Below are positions 57,051 to 64,000 of a DNA stretch of 64,000 nucleotides, piece after piece. Below the pieces are notes generated by a model. That model did not search any database, was not told the DNA's origin, and saw nothing but the letters and a program-made list of their open reading frames with translations. Both the position numbers and the translations under genes were made by a program. Source of the stretch: Streptomyces naganishii JCM 4654 (GTDB lineage Bacteria > Actinomycetota > Actinomycetes > Streptomycetales > Streptomycetaceae); the NCBI RefSeq assembly GCF_014650575.1, contig NZ_BMVF01000008.1:124001-188000 (forward strand), in the 5' to 3' direction. Numbering within the stretch: the stretch's first letter is position 1; each line of letters starts with the position of its first letter.

Positions 57051-57059
57051 GGAGCGCAC

Positions 57060-57383
57060 ATGGCGTGGCTGCTGGTCATAGTGGCCGGGTTGCTGGAGAC
57101 CGGCTTCGCCGTGTGCCTGAAGCTGTCCCACGGTTTCACCCGGCTGTGGCCGACCATCGCCTTCTGCTGCTTCGCGCTCGGCAGCTTCGGTCTGCTCACC
57201 CTGTCCCTGCGCAAGCTCGACGTCGGGCCGGCGTACGCGGTGTGGACGGGCATCGGGGCGGCGGGCACCGCGATCTACGGCATGGTCTTCCTCGGCGACC
57301 TGGTGTCCACGCTGAAGATCGTCTCGATCAGCTTCGTCATCATCGGCGTGATCGGCCTCCAGTTGTCAGGATCCACGCACTGA
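57060..57383 (+). CDS. sugE: SMR family exporter, SugE/Gdx type
   Basis: A 107-residue, four-helix small multidrug resistance protein. The essential Glu13 lies in IVAGLLETGFAVCLKLSHGF; the K-S-GF pattern after it marks the SugE/Gdx branch, which exports guanidinium, rather than the EmrE drug branch. Other features are PAYAVWTGIGAAGTAIYGMV and a short C-terminus. ATG 57060 with GTGAGGAG upstream. It is encoded by one gene, so a homodimer of dual topology is expected. A TetR gene converges on it. Confidence 0.92.
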   Translation: MAWLLVIVAGLLETGFAVCLKLSHGFTRLWPTIAFCCFALGSFGLLTLSLRKLDVGPAYAVWTGIGAAGTAIYGMVFLGDLVSTLKIVSISFVIIGVIGLQLSGSTH

Positions 57384-57435
57384 CGTCGGCGCGATCCGCG
57401 CACTGTCGCGGGCGCGCCACCAACTCCGGGGCCGC

Positions 57436-58161
57436 TCAGACGGGTTGACGGTGCAGTGTGGCGCGGACCAGTTCGGCGACGCCGCCCTCACCGGGCGGGG
57501 CCGCGACACAGGACAGGGCGAGACGGACGATCAGCTCGCAGGTGCGGGCCAATTCGGCGGTGTCCGGCCTGGACGCGCCCGGGGCGGCGCCCGGCCCGGT
57601 GTCCGGCCTCGGCGCGCCCGGGATGATGTCCGCTCTTAGGGCACCCGGGCCGGTGTCAGGCCTGACGGCACCCGGGGCGGTGTCCGGCCTGGGCGCGCCC
57701 GGTGCCGACAGTGCGGCCACGGCGCGGTCGCGGACGGCGGCGACGAAGTCGCCCGGCGACGGCGGCGGCCCGTCCGCCCGGCGCTGCGCCGGGACGGCGG
57801 AGGAGGAGGGCACCGCGGACAGCGTGGGCGCGGGCAGCCGCTCGCTCCAGCAGCCGGTGAGCATGGCCTTCACCAGCGCGTTCTCCCGGGCCGCCGAGGC
57901 GGTCCACTCCGCTGCGGCGGTCAGCCGCTCGCGCGCGTCGGCGGGCAGGGCGAGCGCGCGCTCGACGCCGGCGAGATAGCCGTCCGCCTCGCGGCGGACC
58001 AGCGCCCGGGCCAGGCCCTCCTTGCTGCCGAACTCGTTGTAGAGCGTCTGCCGGGAGACCCCGGCCGCCGCGGCCACGTCCACCATCCGCACGGCGGACC
58101 ACGGCCGGCGCGCCAGCGCCGTGTAGGCGGCGTCCAGCAGGGATTCCCGCGCTGCAGGCAT
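57436..58161 (-). CDS. TetR family regulator with proline-rich repeat insert
   Basis: A 241-residue regulator. The helix-turn-helix is at about 5-52 (MVDVAAAAGVSRQTLYNEFGSKEGLARAL). Between about residues 153 and 201 the ligand domain is interrupted by repeats of PGAxRPDT (five copies), followed by the last helices ELARTCELIVRLALSCVAAP. The insert is encoded by tandem DNA repeats and is probably a disordered loop. ATG 58161 with GGAGG five bases upstream (a second ATG precedes it at 58164). Target unknown; sugE is convergent, not divergent. Confidence 0.85.
   Translation of the reverse strand: MPAARESLLDAAYTALARRPWSAVRMVDVAAAAGVSRQTLYNEFGSKEGLARALVRREADGYLAGVERALALPADARERLTAAAEWTASAARENALVKAMLTGCWSERLPAPTLSAVPSSSAVPAQRRADGPPPSPGDFVAAVRDRAVAALSAPGAPRPDTAPGAVRPDTGPGALRADIIPGAPRPDTGPGAAPGASRPDTAELARTCELIVRLALSCVAAPPGEGGVAELVRATLHRQPV
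57558..57710. repeat. Tandem repeats within the TetR gene
   Basis: Copies of about 30 bp built on GGTGTCCGGCCTGGGCGCGC start near 57559, 57598, 57651 and 57679, with a diverged copy near 57626. They encode the PGAxRPDT units. Irregular copies imply past slippage. Confidence 0.8.
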
Positions 58162-58353
58162 CATCGCCTCCCGGGGGCGAGCGACTCTGCGCCCAGATTT
58201 GACGCGCCCGCAGGCACTGTCAAGGGTGTGCGGAGGCACCCGGTCCCCCTCGGCCACACCCGCGCGCCCTGCCCCTCGCGCCCGAGGGGCCTTCCGTACG
58301 GCCGCCGCGCCCCCTGTGGCCCGATGCGGCCCGCGCCGGATACGGTTCGTTAC

Positions 58354-59154
58354 ATGCCGGACTACCTCGACGATCTGCGCCTGGCCCACGTCCTCGCGGA
58401 CGCTGCCGACGCCGCGACCATGGACCGCTTCAAGGCCCTCGACCTCAAGGTCGAGACCAAGCCGGACATGACCCCGGTCAGCGAAGCGGACAAGGCGGCG
58501 GAGGAACTCATCCGCGGCCAGTTGCAGCGCGCCCGCCCGCGTGACGCGGTGCTCGGCGAGGAGTACGGCATCGAGGGCACCGGCCCGCGCCGCTGGGTGA
58601 TCGACCCGATCGACGGCACCAAGAACTACGTCCGGGGCGTGCCCGTGTGGGCCACGCTGATCTCCCTGACGGAGGCGGGCGAGGGCGGCTACCAGCCGGT
58701 GGTGGGCGTCGTCTCGGCCCCGGCGCTCGGGCGGCGCTGGTGGGCCGCGCGGGGCCACGGCGCGTTCACCGGCCGCAGCCTGACCAAGGCGGGCCGGCTG
58801 CGGGTGTCCCGGGTGTCGAAGCTCGCCGACGCCTCCTTCGCGTACTCCTCGCTGAGCGGCTGGGAGGAGCAGGGCCGGCTGAACGGCTTCCTGGACCTCA
58901 CGCGGGAGGTGTGGCGCACGCGCGCGTACGGCGACTTCTGGCCGTACATGATGGTGGCCGAGGGCTCGGTCGACTTCTGCGCCGAACCCGAGCTGTCGCT
59001 GTGGGACATGGCCGCCAACGCCGTCATCGTGACCGAGGCGGGCGGCACCTTCACGGGTCTGGACGGCCGGCCCGGCCCGCACAGCGGGAACGCGGCCGCC
59101 TCCAACGGGCTGCTGCACGACGAGTTGCTGGGGTATCTCAACCAGCGCCACTGA
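58354..59154 (+). CDS. hisN: Inositol monophosphatase family, histidinol-phosphatase type
   Basis: A 266-residue Mg2+-dependent phosphatase. Motif 1 is GEEYGIEGTGPRRWVIDPIDGTKNYVRGVP and motif 2 is ELSLWDMAANAVIVTEAGG. In actinobacteria this group includes HisN, the histidinol-phosphate phosphatase of histidine synthesis; other members act on inositol phosphate. ATG 58354 lies seven bases after TACGGT (58341-58346), predicting a leaderless mRNA. Assignment to histidine synthesis is by family. Confidence 0.85.
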   Translation: MPDYLDDLRLAHVLADAADAATMDRFKALDLKVETKPDMTPVSEADKAAEELIRGQLQRARPRDAVLGEEYGIEGTGPRRWVIDPIDGTKNYVRGVPVWATLISLTEAGEGGYQPVVGVVSAPALGRRWWAARGHGAFTGRSLTKAGRLRVSRVSKLADASFAYSSLSGWEEQGRLNGFLDLTREVWRTRAYGDFWPYMMVAEGSVDFCAEPELSLWDMAANAVIVTEAGGTFTGLDGRPGPHSGNAAASNGLLHDELLGYLNQRH

Positions 59155-59302
59155 GAAACGGGAGACGCCTGCGCACGCCCCCAACCGGCCGCGCGCGCCC
59201 TCTTGTTGACCCCCGCTTTACCTGCGACTCTGAGAGTCCCCCCACTTGTGAGCTTGTGAATCCGGCCACGAGCCGGGTTCCTCGAGGAGGTGGCTCCATC
59301 CC

Positions 59303-59704
59303 ATGCTCGTCCGCGACGCCATGAGCACGGTGGTCCTCACCATCGGCCCCGCCCACACCCTCCGCCAGGCAGCAGCCCTGATGTCCGCGCGCCGCATCGG
59401 CGCCGCCGTGGTCCACGACCCCGACGCCGGCGGCATCGGCATCCTCACCGAGCGCGACATCCTCAACTCCGTGGGCCTGGGCCAGAGCCCGGACACGGAG
59501 CACGCCCATGCCCACACCACCACCGACGTCGTCTTCGCCGCCCCGTCCTGGACCCTGGAGGAGGCGGCCCGCGCGATGACCCACGGCGGCTTCCGCCACC
59601 TCATCGTCCTCGACGGCGGCGAGGTCGCGGGCATCGTCTCCGTCCGCGACATCATCCGCTGCTGGACGCCGGCCCCGCGGCGGGCGGAGCAGGTGTCCGT
59701 CTGA
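59303..59704 (+). CDS. Tandem CBS domain protein
   Basis: A 133-residue protein of two CBS domains, residues about 1-60 (MLVRDAMSTVVLTIGPAHTL ... GILTERDILNSV) and 70-128 (VVFAAPSWTLEEAARAMTHG ... AGIVSVRDIIRCW). Such pairs bind adenosine nucleotides and act as energy sensors. ATG 59303 with GAGGAGG at 59284-59290. Partner unknown. A strong hairpin follows between this gene and catalase. Confidence 0.9.
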   Translation: MLVRDAMSTVVLTIGPAHTLRQAAALMSARRIGAAVVHDPDAGGIGILTERDILNSVGLGQSPDTEHAHAHTTTDVVFAAPSWTLEEAARAMTHGGFRHLIVLDGGEVAGIVSVRDIIRCWTPAPRRAEQVSV

Positions 59705-59713
59705 GCGGACGCG

Positions 59714-59747
59714 AGCGGGCCGGGCCCCCTCGGGGACCCGGCCCGCT
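59714..59747. terminator. Bidirectional terminator between the CBS and catalase genes
   Basis: Stem AGCGGGCCGGG (59714-59724) with CCCGGCCCGCT (59737-59747) between convergent genes. Confidence 0.75.
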
Positions 59748-59778
59748 GCCCGCGGCAAGCGGTCCAGTTGCCGGAAGG

Positions 59779-61230
59779 TCAGCCGCGCAGGGCCTGCACG
59801 GCGGCCTCCAGCCGCTTGCCGAAGTCGCCGTCCGCGCGACGGAAGTTGCCGATGGCGCGCTCGGCGATGTCCTCGCGCGAGACCTGGGAGATGGCGCCCG
59901 CCAGGTTGCCGATCAGGCGGTCCTTCTCCTCCTCCGTCATCAGCCGGTAGAGGTTGCCGGCCTGGACGAAGTCGTCGTCCTCGGCGTGCACCGGCGCCTC
60001 GTGCTCGCCGGTGACTCCCGAGACCGCGACCGGCTGCCACAGCGGACGGTCCGTCTGGAAGGGGCCGCCGAAGCTGTTCGGCTCGTAGTTCTTCGCGCCC
60101 TTGTGGCGGCCGTCGTAGAGGTGGCCGTCACGGGCGTGGGTGCGCGCCTCGGTGGCGTGCGGCCGGTTGACCGGCAGGTGGTCGGCGTTGACGCCGACGC
60201 GGTAGCGGTGCGCGTCGCCGTAGGCGAACAGGCGGCCCTGGAGCATCTTGTCCGGGGACGGCCCGATGCCGGGCACGAAGTGCGCCGGGGAGAAGATCGA
60301 CTGCTCGACCTCGGCGAAGACGTTCTCCGGGTTGCGGTTGAGCTCCAGCCTGCCGAACTCGACCAGCGGGTAGTCGGCGTGCGGCCACACCTTGGTCAGG
60401 TCGAACGGGTTGAAGCGGTACGTCGCCGCCTCGGCCGCCGGCATGATCTGCGCGTAGACCGTCCAGGACGGGAAGTCGCCGCGTTCGATCGACTCGCGCA
60501 GGTCGCGCTGGTGGGAGTCGGGGTCCTCACCGGCGAGCCGGTTGGCCTCCTCCTGGGTGAGGCACTTGATCCCCTGGTCGGTCTTGAAGTGGTACTTGAC
60601 CCAGAAGACCTCGCCGGCCTCGTTGTTCCACTGGTAGGTGTGCGAGCCGAAGCCGTCCATGTGGCGGTACGACGCCGGGATGCCGCGGTCGCCGAACAGC
60701 CAGGTCACCTGGTGCGTGGACTCCGGGGACAGGCTCCAGAAGTCCCAGACGTTGTCCGGCTCGGTGGAACCGGTGTAGGGGTCGCGCTTCTGGGTGTGGA
60801 TGAAGTCGGGGAACTTGATGGCGTCCTTGATGAAGAACACCGGGGTGTTGTTGCCGACGAGGTCGTAGTTGCCCTCCTCGGTGTAGAACTTCAGCGCGAA
60901 CCCGCGCGGGTCGCGTACCGCGTCCGCCGCGCCCAGGTTGCCCGCCACGGTCGAGAAGCGCAGGAAGGTCTCCGTCTGCTTGCCGACCTCGGAGAGGAAC
61001 TTGGCCCGGGTGTACTTCGTCACGTCGGCCGTGACCGTGAAGGTGCCGTAGGCCCCGGCGCCGCGGGCGTGCACCACGCGCTCCGGGATGCGCTCCCGGT
61101 TGAAGTGCGCGAGTTTCTCGAGCAGGAGCTGGTCCTGGACGAGCACCGGGCCGCCGGCCCCCGCGGTCTCGCTGTTCTGGTTGTCGGCCACCGGAGCACC
61201 GGCCTCCGTCGTGAGCGGTCCGTGGGTCAC
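59779..61230 (-). CDS. katA: Monofunctional heme catalase (clade 3, small subunit)
   Basis: A 483-residue catalase. The active-site His is in RERIPERVVHARGAGAYGTF, Asn in VGNNTPVFFIKDAIKFPDFIH, and the proximal Tyr in LFAYGDAHRYRVGVNADHL. NADPH-binding region features of clade 3 are present. GTG 61230 was chosen for AGGAGG just upstream; the frame continues to 61308 without a better start. It is divergent from a Fur-family gene, and the shared region carries a 7-1-7 operator. Corresponds to the major vegetative catalase (CatA) of Streptomyces by context. Confidence 0.95.
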   Translation of the reverse strand: MTHGPLTTEAGAPVADNQNSETAGAGGPVLVQDQLLLEKLAHFNRERIPERVVHARGAGAYGTFTVTADVTKYTRAKFLSEVGKQTETFLRFSTVAGNLGAADAVRDPRGFALKFYTEEGNYDLVGNNTPVFFIKDAIKFPDFIHTQKRDPYTGSTEPDNVWDFWSLSPESTHQVTWLFGDRGIPASYRHMDGFGSHTYQWNNEAGEVFWVKYHFKTDQGIKCLTQEEANRLAGEDPDSHQRDLRESIERGDFPSWTVYAQIMPAAEAATYRFNPFDLTKVWPHADYPLVEFGRLELNRNPENVFAEVEQSIFSPAHFVPGIGPSPDKMLQGRLFAYGDAHRYRVGVNADHLPVNRPHATEARTHARDGHLYDGRHKGAKNYEPNSFGGPFQTDRPLWQPVAVSGVTGEHEAPVHAEDDDFVQAGNLYRLMTEEEKDRLIGNLAGAISQVSREDIAERAIGNFRRADGDFGKRLEAAVQALRG

Positions 61231-61285
61231 GTCGCCTCCTGCGCCACTTCTGTGCGTTCCTGTTCCTTGGTCAAAGCCAGTGTCG

Positions 61286-61313
61286 ATCCTATATTGGACA
61301 TTGTCCAAGTCAA
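61286..61313 (-). promoter_or_regulatory. Catalase promoter with a Per/CatR-type 7-1-7 operator
   Basis: TTGGACA-T-TGTCCAA (61294-61308) is a perfect 7-1-7 inverted repeat of the Fur/PerR class. It fills the 16-bp spacer between TTGACT (61313-61308) and TAGGAT (61291-61286) on the minus strand. Binding there would block polymerase at the catalase promoter. Confidence 0.85.
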
Positions 61314-61373
61314 GTCGGGCTCCAAAGTCACACCTGTTCGGAAACTGTTCCTCTTGCTGTTAAGGTGGTCGGT

Positions 61374-61793
61374 ATGAGCGACCTTCTGGAACGGCTGCGC
61401 GGACGCGGATGGCGGATGACCGCGCAGCGGCGAGTCGTGGCCGAGGTCCTGGACGGCGAGCACGTCCACCTGACGGCGGACGAGGTCCACGCCCGGGCCG
61501 TCGTCAAGCTGCCCGAGATCTCCCGGGCGACCGTCTACAACACGCTGGGCGAGCTCGTGACGCTCGGTGAGGTGATCGAGGTCACCACCGACAAGCGCGC
61601 CAAGCGGTACGACCCGAACGCGCACCAGCCGCACCACCACCTGGTCTGCGCCGGCTGCGGCGCGATCCGCGACGTGCACCCGAGCGGCAACCCGCTCGCC
61701 GACCTCCCGGACACCGAGCGCTTCGGCTTCACGGTCTCGGACGTCGAGGTGACGTACCGCGGCCTGTGCCCGGACTGCGCTGCGGCGGCGTAA
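61374..61793 (+). CDS. catR: Fur/PerR family peroxide sensor CatR
   Basis: A 139-residue Fur-family repressor. The winged helix (about 1-80) has GWRMTAQRRVVAEVLDGEHV and ISRATVYNTLGELVTLGEVI. The metal part holds the sensing site HQPHHHLVCAGCGAIRDVHP and structural-zinc cysteines CAGC and CPDC near the C-terminus. ATG 61374 has AAGGTGG five bases upstream; GTG 61365 is in frame but would lose it. It represses the divergent catalase gene and probably itself until peroxide oxidises it. Confidence 0.93.
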   Translation: MSDLLERLRGRGWRMTAQRRVVAEVLDGEHVHLTADEVHARAVVKLPEISRATVYNTLGELVTLGEVIEVTTDKRAKRYDPNAHQPHHHLVCAGCGAIRDVHPSGNPLADLPDTERFGFTVSDVEVTYRGLCPDCAAAA

Positions 61794-61879
61794 CGGAAGC
61801 CCTTCCCGCGGGCAGTCGCCCCGGCACCACCACGGTGGACGCCGGGGCGTTCTCATTTCCGTGGGCACGGGTGCAAACA

Positions 61880-61917
61880 CCGAGGGCCGGAATCCTTGAT
61901 CGGATTCCGGCCCTCGG
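61880..61917. terminator. Bidirectional terminator between catR and the initiator tRNA
   Basis: A 16-bp perfect stem (61880-61895 and 61902-61917) with a 6-nt loop, followed by CCTT. Confidence 0.88.
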
Positions 61918-61924
61918 CCTTCAG

Positions 61925-61998
61925 TAGCGGGGACAGGATTTGAACCTGCGACCTCTGGGTTATGAGCCCAGCGAGCTACCGAGCTGCTCCACCCCGCG
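61925..61998 (-). tRNA. Initiator tRNA-fMet (CAT)
   Basis: A 74-nt tRNA on the minus strand beginning CGCGGGGTGGAGCAGCTCGG, with anticodon CAT, T-arm GGTTCAAATCC and discriminator A. Initiator features: the first base pair is a C-U mismatch, and the anticodon stem ends in three G-C pairs (GGG...CCC). CCA is not encoded. It stands alone. Confidence 0.97.
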
Positions 61999-62010
61999 TC
62001 GATGAATAGA

Positions 62011-62040
62011 ACACTACGTGACCGATGGTGAAAGAAGCAA
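62011..62040 (-). promoter_or_regulatory. Promoter of the initiator tRNA
   Basis: TTGCTT (62040-62035) and TAGTGT (62016-62011) on the minus strand are 18 bp apart, with the tRNA 5' end 12 bases after the -10. The rest of 62041-62316 shows no gene or clear structure. Confidence 0.6.
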
Positions 62041-62316
62041 ATCCCTTTCGGCGAGCCACCGGGGAAGCCCACGCCCGCCCGGCGTCACGCGGATCCCCCC
62101 GGTCCCGGAGACCTGCCGCACACCCCGCACCCTCGACGCGCCCGAACACCACACCGATGCCGCCCCACCGCGAGCGGCGGAGGAACCCGTGCGCCCGAAG
62201 GCTCACAGGTCACGTCCGCCACTTCTCCCACAACACGGCCCAGCGCCACGGCGCGGTCGCCGCCAGGGGGCACGAACCCGCGCGAGCGGCGGCTCGCCGG
62301 GCCGAGGGACCGGCGG

Positions 62317-64000
62317 TCAGGCCGAGAGTTCCTCGCGCAGGGCGTCCCGGAGGCGGGCCGCGCGTTCCGCTACCTCGGCCGGGCCGAGGGTCGCGGCGCG
62401 GTCGGCCCAGCGCTGGCCCTCCGCGAGTTCGCCCCGACGCGCGTACACGAGGGCCAGCCGCAGCGCCGCCCGCCCGTGCCCCGCGTCGGCGGCCCGGGTC
62501 CACCACACGGCGGCCTCGGGCTCGCTGCCCTCGCGGGCGAGCAGCAGCCCGAGGTTGAAGGCGCCGTTGCGCGAACCGGCCTCGGCGGCCGCGCGGTACC
62601 ACCGGGCCGCCTCGACCACGTCACCCCGGGCCGCGGCCAGCATGCCGACCCTCACCTGGGCGCGACGGTGCCCCTGGGTGGCGGCCCGCTCGTACCACTC
62701 CTCGCACTCGGTCTTCTCGTGGACCGCCGACTCCCCGAGCTCGTGCTCGGGCGGCGGCGGGCGGCGCGCGTCCAGCACGGTCGCCAGCCGGTAGGCGGCC
62801 TCCGCGCTGCCGCCGCCGGCCGCGCACCGCAGATGCCGCTCGGCCTCCGGCTCGTCCCCTGCCCGCAGCCGGGCGATGCCCACCTGGAGCGCGGCCTCGG
62901 TATGCCCGGCGGCCGCCGCCCGCTCGTACCACCGCAGGGCCTCGGCCTCCATGTCGCGCCCGGCGTAGAGGATGCCCAGGTTGAACGCGGCGTCCACGCT
63001 CCCGGCCTCGGCCGCCTTGGAGAACCACGGTTCGGCGCCCGTGGTGTCGCCGCCCTGGAGGAGCAGGATGGCCAGCGCGTTCGCCGCCTCCCGGTGCCCG
63101 GCGTAGGCCGCGCGCCGGTACCACTGCTCGGCCTGCGGGGTACGGCCCTGCTCGGCGCAGAGCAGCCCGAGGTTGTACGCGCCGTTGACGTCGCCGGCGT
63201 CCATCGCCGCCCGGTACCAGCGCTCGGCGGTCTGCGTCTCGCCGCGCTCGGCGTGCAGCGCGCCCAGCGCGTTGGCGGCGTTGCCGTCGCCGTCCTGCGC
63301 GGCCCGCAGCCACCACACGGCCGCGCTCTCGGTGTCGCCGGCGTCGCGCAGCAGGAACCCGAGCGCGCAGGCGGCCCGCGCCTCGCCGTCCTTGGCCGAG
63401 GTCAGGTACCAGCGGCCGGCCTCCTTGAGCTCGCCCCGCTTCTCCAGGATCGCGCCGAGGTGCAGCGCGGCCCGGCGGTGGCCGCGCGCGGCGGCCTGCC
63501 GGTACCACTGCTCGGCCTCCTCCGCCGCGCCGGCAGCGTTGTCGCCGTCGTGGTCCTGCGCGGCGCGCCGGTCAAGCGCCCGCGCCAGCCGGTACGCCGC
63601 CTCCCGGTGCCCCCGCTCGGCGGCGACCCGCATCCAGCGCTCCGCCGCGGCGTCCGCCCGGTGCTCCAGCAGATCGGCGAGCGCGTAGGCGCCGAGCACG
63701 TGGCCCTGCTCGGCGGACTGGCGCAGCCAGTACTCGGCCGCCGGCTCGTCGCCGCGCTCGCGGTGGTGCCGGCCGAGCGCGTGCGCGGCCGCGGCGGAAC
63801 CGGCGACCGCGGCGATGCGCCACCATCCGGCGGCCTCCTCGGCGTACCCGCGCTGGTGGAGGAGGACGCCCAGGTTGTTGGCCGCGGCCCGGTCACCGGC
63901 CGCGGTGGCGGCGCGCAGGTGGGGTTCGGCTCCGTCGAGATCGCCGCGGCGCAGCAGCATGGCCCCGAGGACGCTCATGGCCCCGACGTCACCGGCCTCG
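62317..64000 (-). CDS. Sel1-repeat (TPR-like) protein, 5' end beyond the window
   Basis: At least 560 residues made of about 14 Sel1-like repeats of 34-38 residues, each with the pattern AEx-G-xxAAxxLGxLLxxxGD-xxAExWYRxAA (for example AAMDAGDVNGAYNLGLLCAE). An internal acidic linker occurs near EHELGESAVHEKTECEEWYE. The repeat pattern continues upstream of the ATG at 63978 (reading ...AGDVGAM), so the true start lies past base 64000. Forms a superhelical scaffold for protein interaction. Partner unknown; no signal peptide can be seen because the start is missing. Confidence 0.9.
   Translation of the reverse strand, partial: EAGDVGAMSVLGAMLLRRGDLDGAEPHLRAATAAGDRAAANNLGVLLHQRGYAEEAAGWWRIAAVAGSAAAAHALGRHHRERGDEPAAEYWLRQSAEQGHVLGAYALADLLEHRADAAAERWMRVAAERGHREAAYRLARALDRRAAQDHDGDNAAGAAEEAEQWYRQAAARGHRRAALHLGAILEKRGELKEAGRWYLTSAKDGEARAACALGFLLRDAGDTESAAVWWLRAAQDGDGNAANALGALHAERGETQTAERWYRAAMDAGDVNGAYNLGLLCAEQGRTPQAEQWYRRAAYAGHREAANALAILLLQGGDTTGAEPWFSKAAEAGSVDAAFNLGILYAGRDMEAEALRWYERAAAAGHTEAALQVGIARLRAGDEPEAERHLRCAAGGGSAEAAYRLATVLDARRPPPPEHELGESAVHEKTECEEWYERAATQGHRRAQVRVGMLAAARGDVVEAARWYRAAAEAGSRNGAFNLGLLLAREGSEPEAAVWWTRAADAGHGRAALRLALVYARRGELAEGQRWADRAATLGPAEVAERAARLRDALREELSA

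Overview
This 64 kb window is chromosomal DNA from a Streptomyces species. The evidence is a very high GC content with strong third-position GC bias, many GTG starts, and a run of streptomycete core genes: sodN/sodX, sigH with its anti-sigma gene, wblE, dasABCD-dasR-nagB, nrdABS, the albaflavenone pair, rsrA-sigR, aroA-rsgA and a catR-type regulator with a catalase. The content and order match, as far as I remember it, the S. coelicolor core region around SCO52xx. Several proteins differ from the S. coelicolor sequences, so it is a related species rather than that strain. I saw no prophage, insertion sequence, CRISPR array or integrase; the interest lies in regulation and in one nanocompartment locus.

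Layout. 1-7.1 kb: the 3' end of the oxoglutarate dehydrogenase/decarboxylase gene, a DUF6104 gene, a DUF4097-PadR operon, a ClpN-domain/HTH pair, a quinone-reductase-like enzyme and malic enzyme. 7.1-15.8 kb: a polar amino acid ABC importer, a methyltransferase, a CGNR regulator, the nickel superoxide dismutase pair sodX/sodN with a probable regulatory RNA in the sodN 3' end, then small AraC, VOC, zinc-ribbon and GNAT genes. 16-20 kb: a family 2B encapsulin shell gene with a polyprenyl synthase cargo gene downstream, and a divergent PLP enzyme that also carries a long disordered N-terminus. 20-29 kb: a Na+/H+ antiporter, a UBP zinc finger, the SigH anti-sigma/sigma operon, a lipid kinase, wblE next to a PdtaS-type histidine kinase, and a TetR gene. 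29-36 kb: the N-acetylglucosamine/chitobiose regulon (nagB, dasD, dasC, dasB, dasA, dasR) with several DasR operators. 36-43.5 kb: a DUF3311/SSS transporter pair, then nrdABS (class Ia ribonucleotide reductase) behind tandem NrdR boxes and a cobalamin riboswitch. 43.5-46 kb: CYP170A1 and epi-isozizaene synthase. 46-54.5 kb: peptide deformylase, a TPR protein, two HD-domain membrane proteins, rsrA-sigR with an exact SigR promoter, a hydrolase, an SRAP protein and an M50-type membrane protease. 54.5-64 kb: aroA-rsgA, a SugE/Gdx exporter, TetR, an inositol/histidinol phosphatase, a CBS protein, catalase with a Fur-family regulator and a 7-1-7 operator between them, initiator tRNA, and a Sel1-repeat protein that runs off the end.

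Themes. Oxidative and metal stress recurs (sodN, SigR/RsrA, catalase/CatR, SigH). Amino-sugar sensing by DasR controls the chitobiose cluster. B12 and deoxynucleotide status control nrdABS. About ten genes start 6-7 nt after a TANNNT -10 element, which predicts leaderless mRNAs. The best candidate for something new is the encapsulin locus at 16.0-20.1 kb, where a second enzyme may be an unrecognised cargo.
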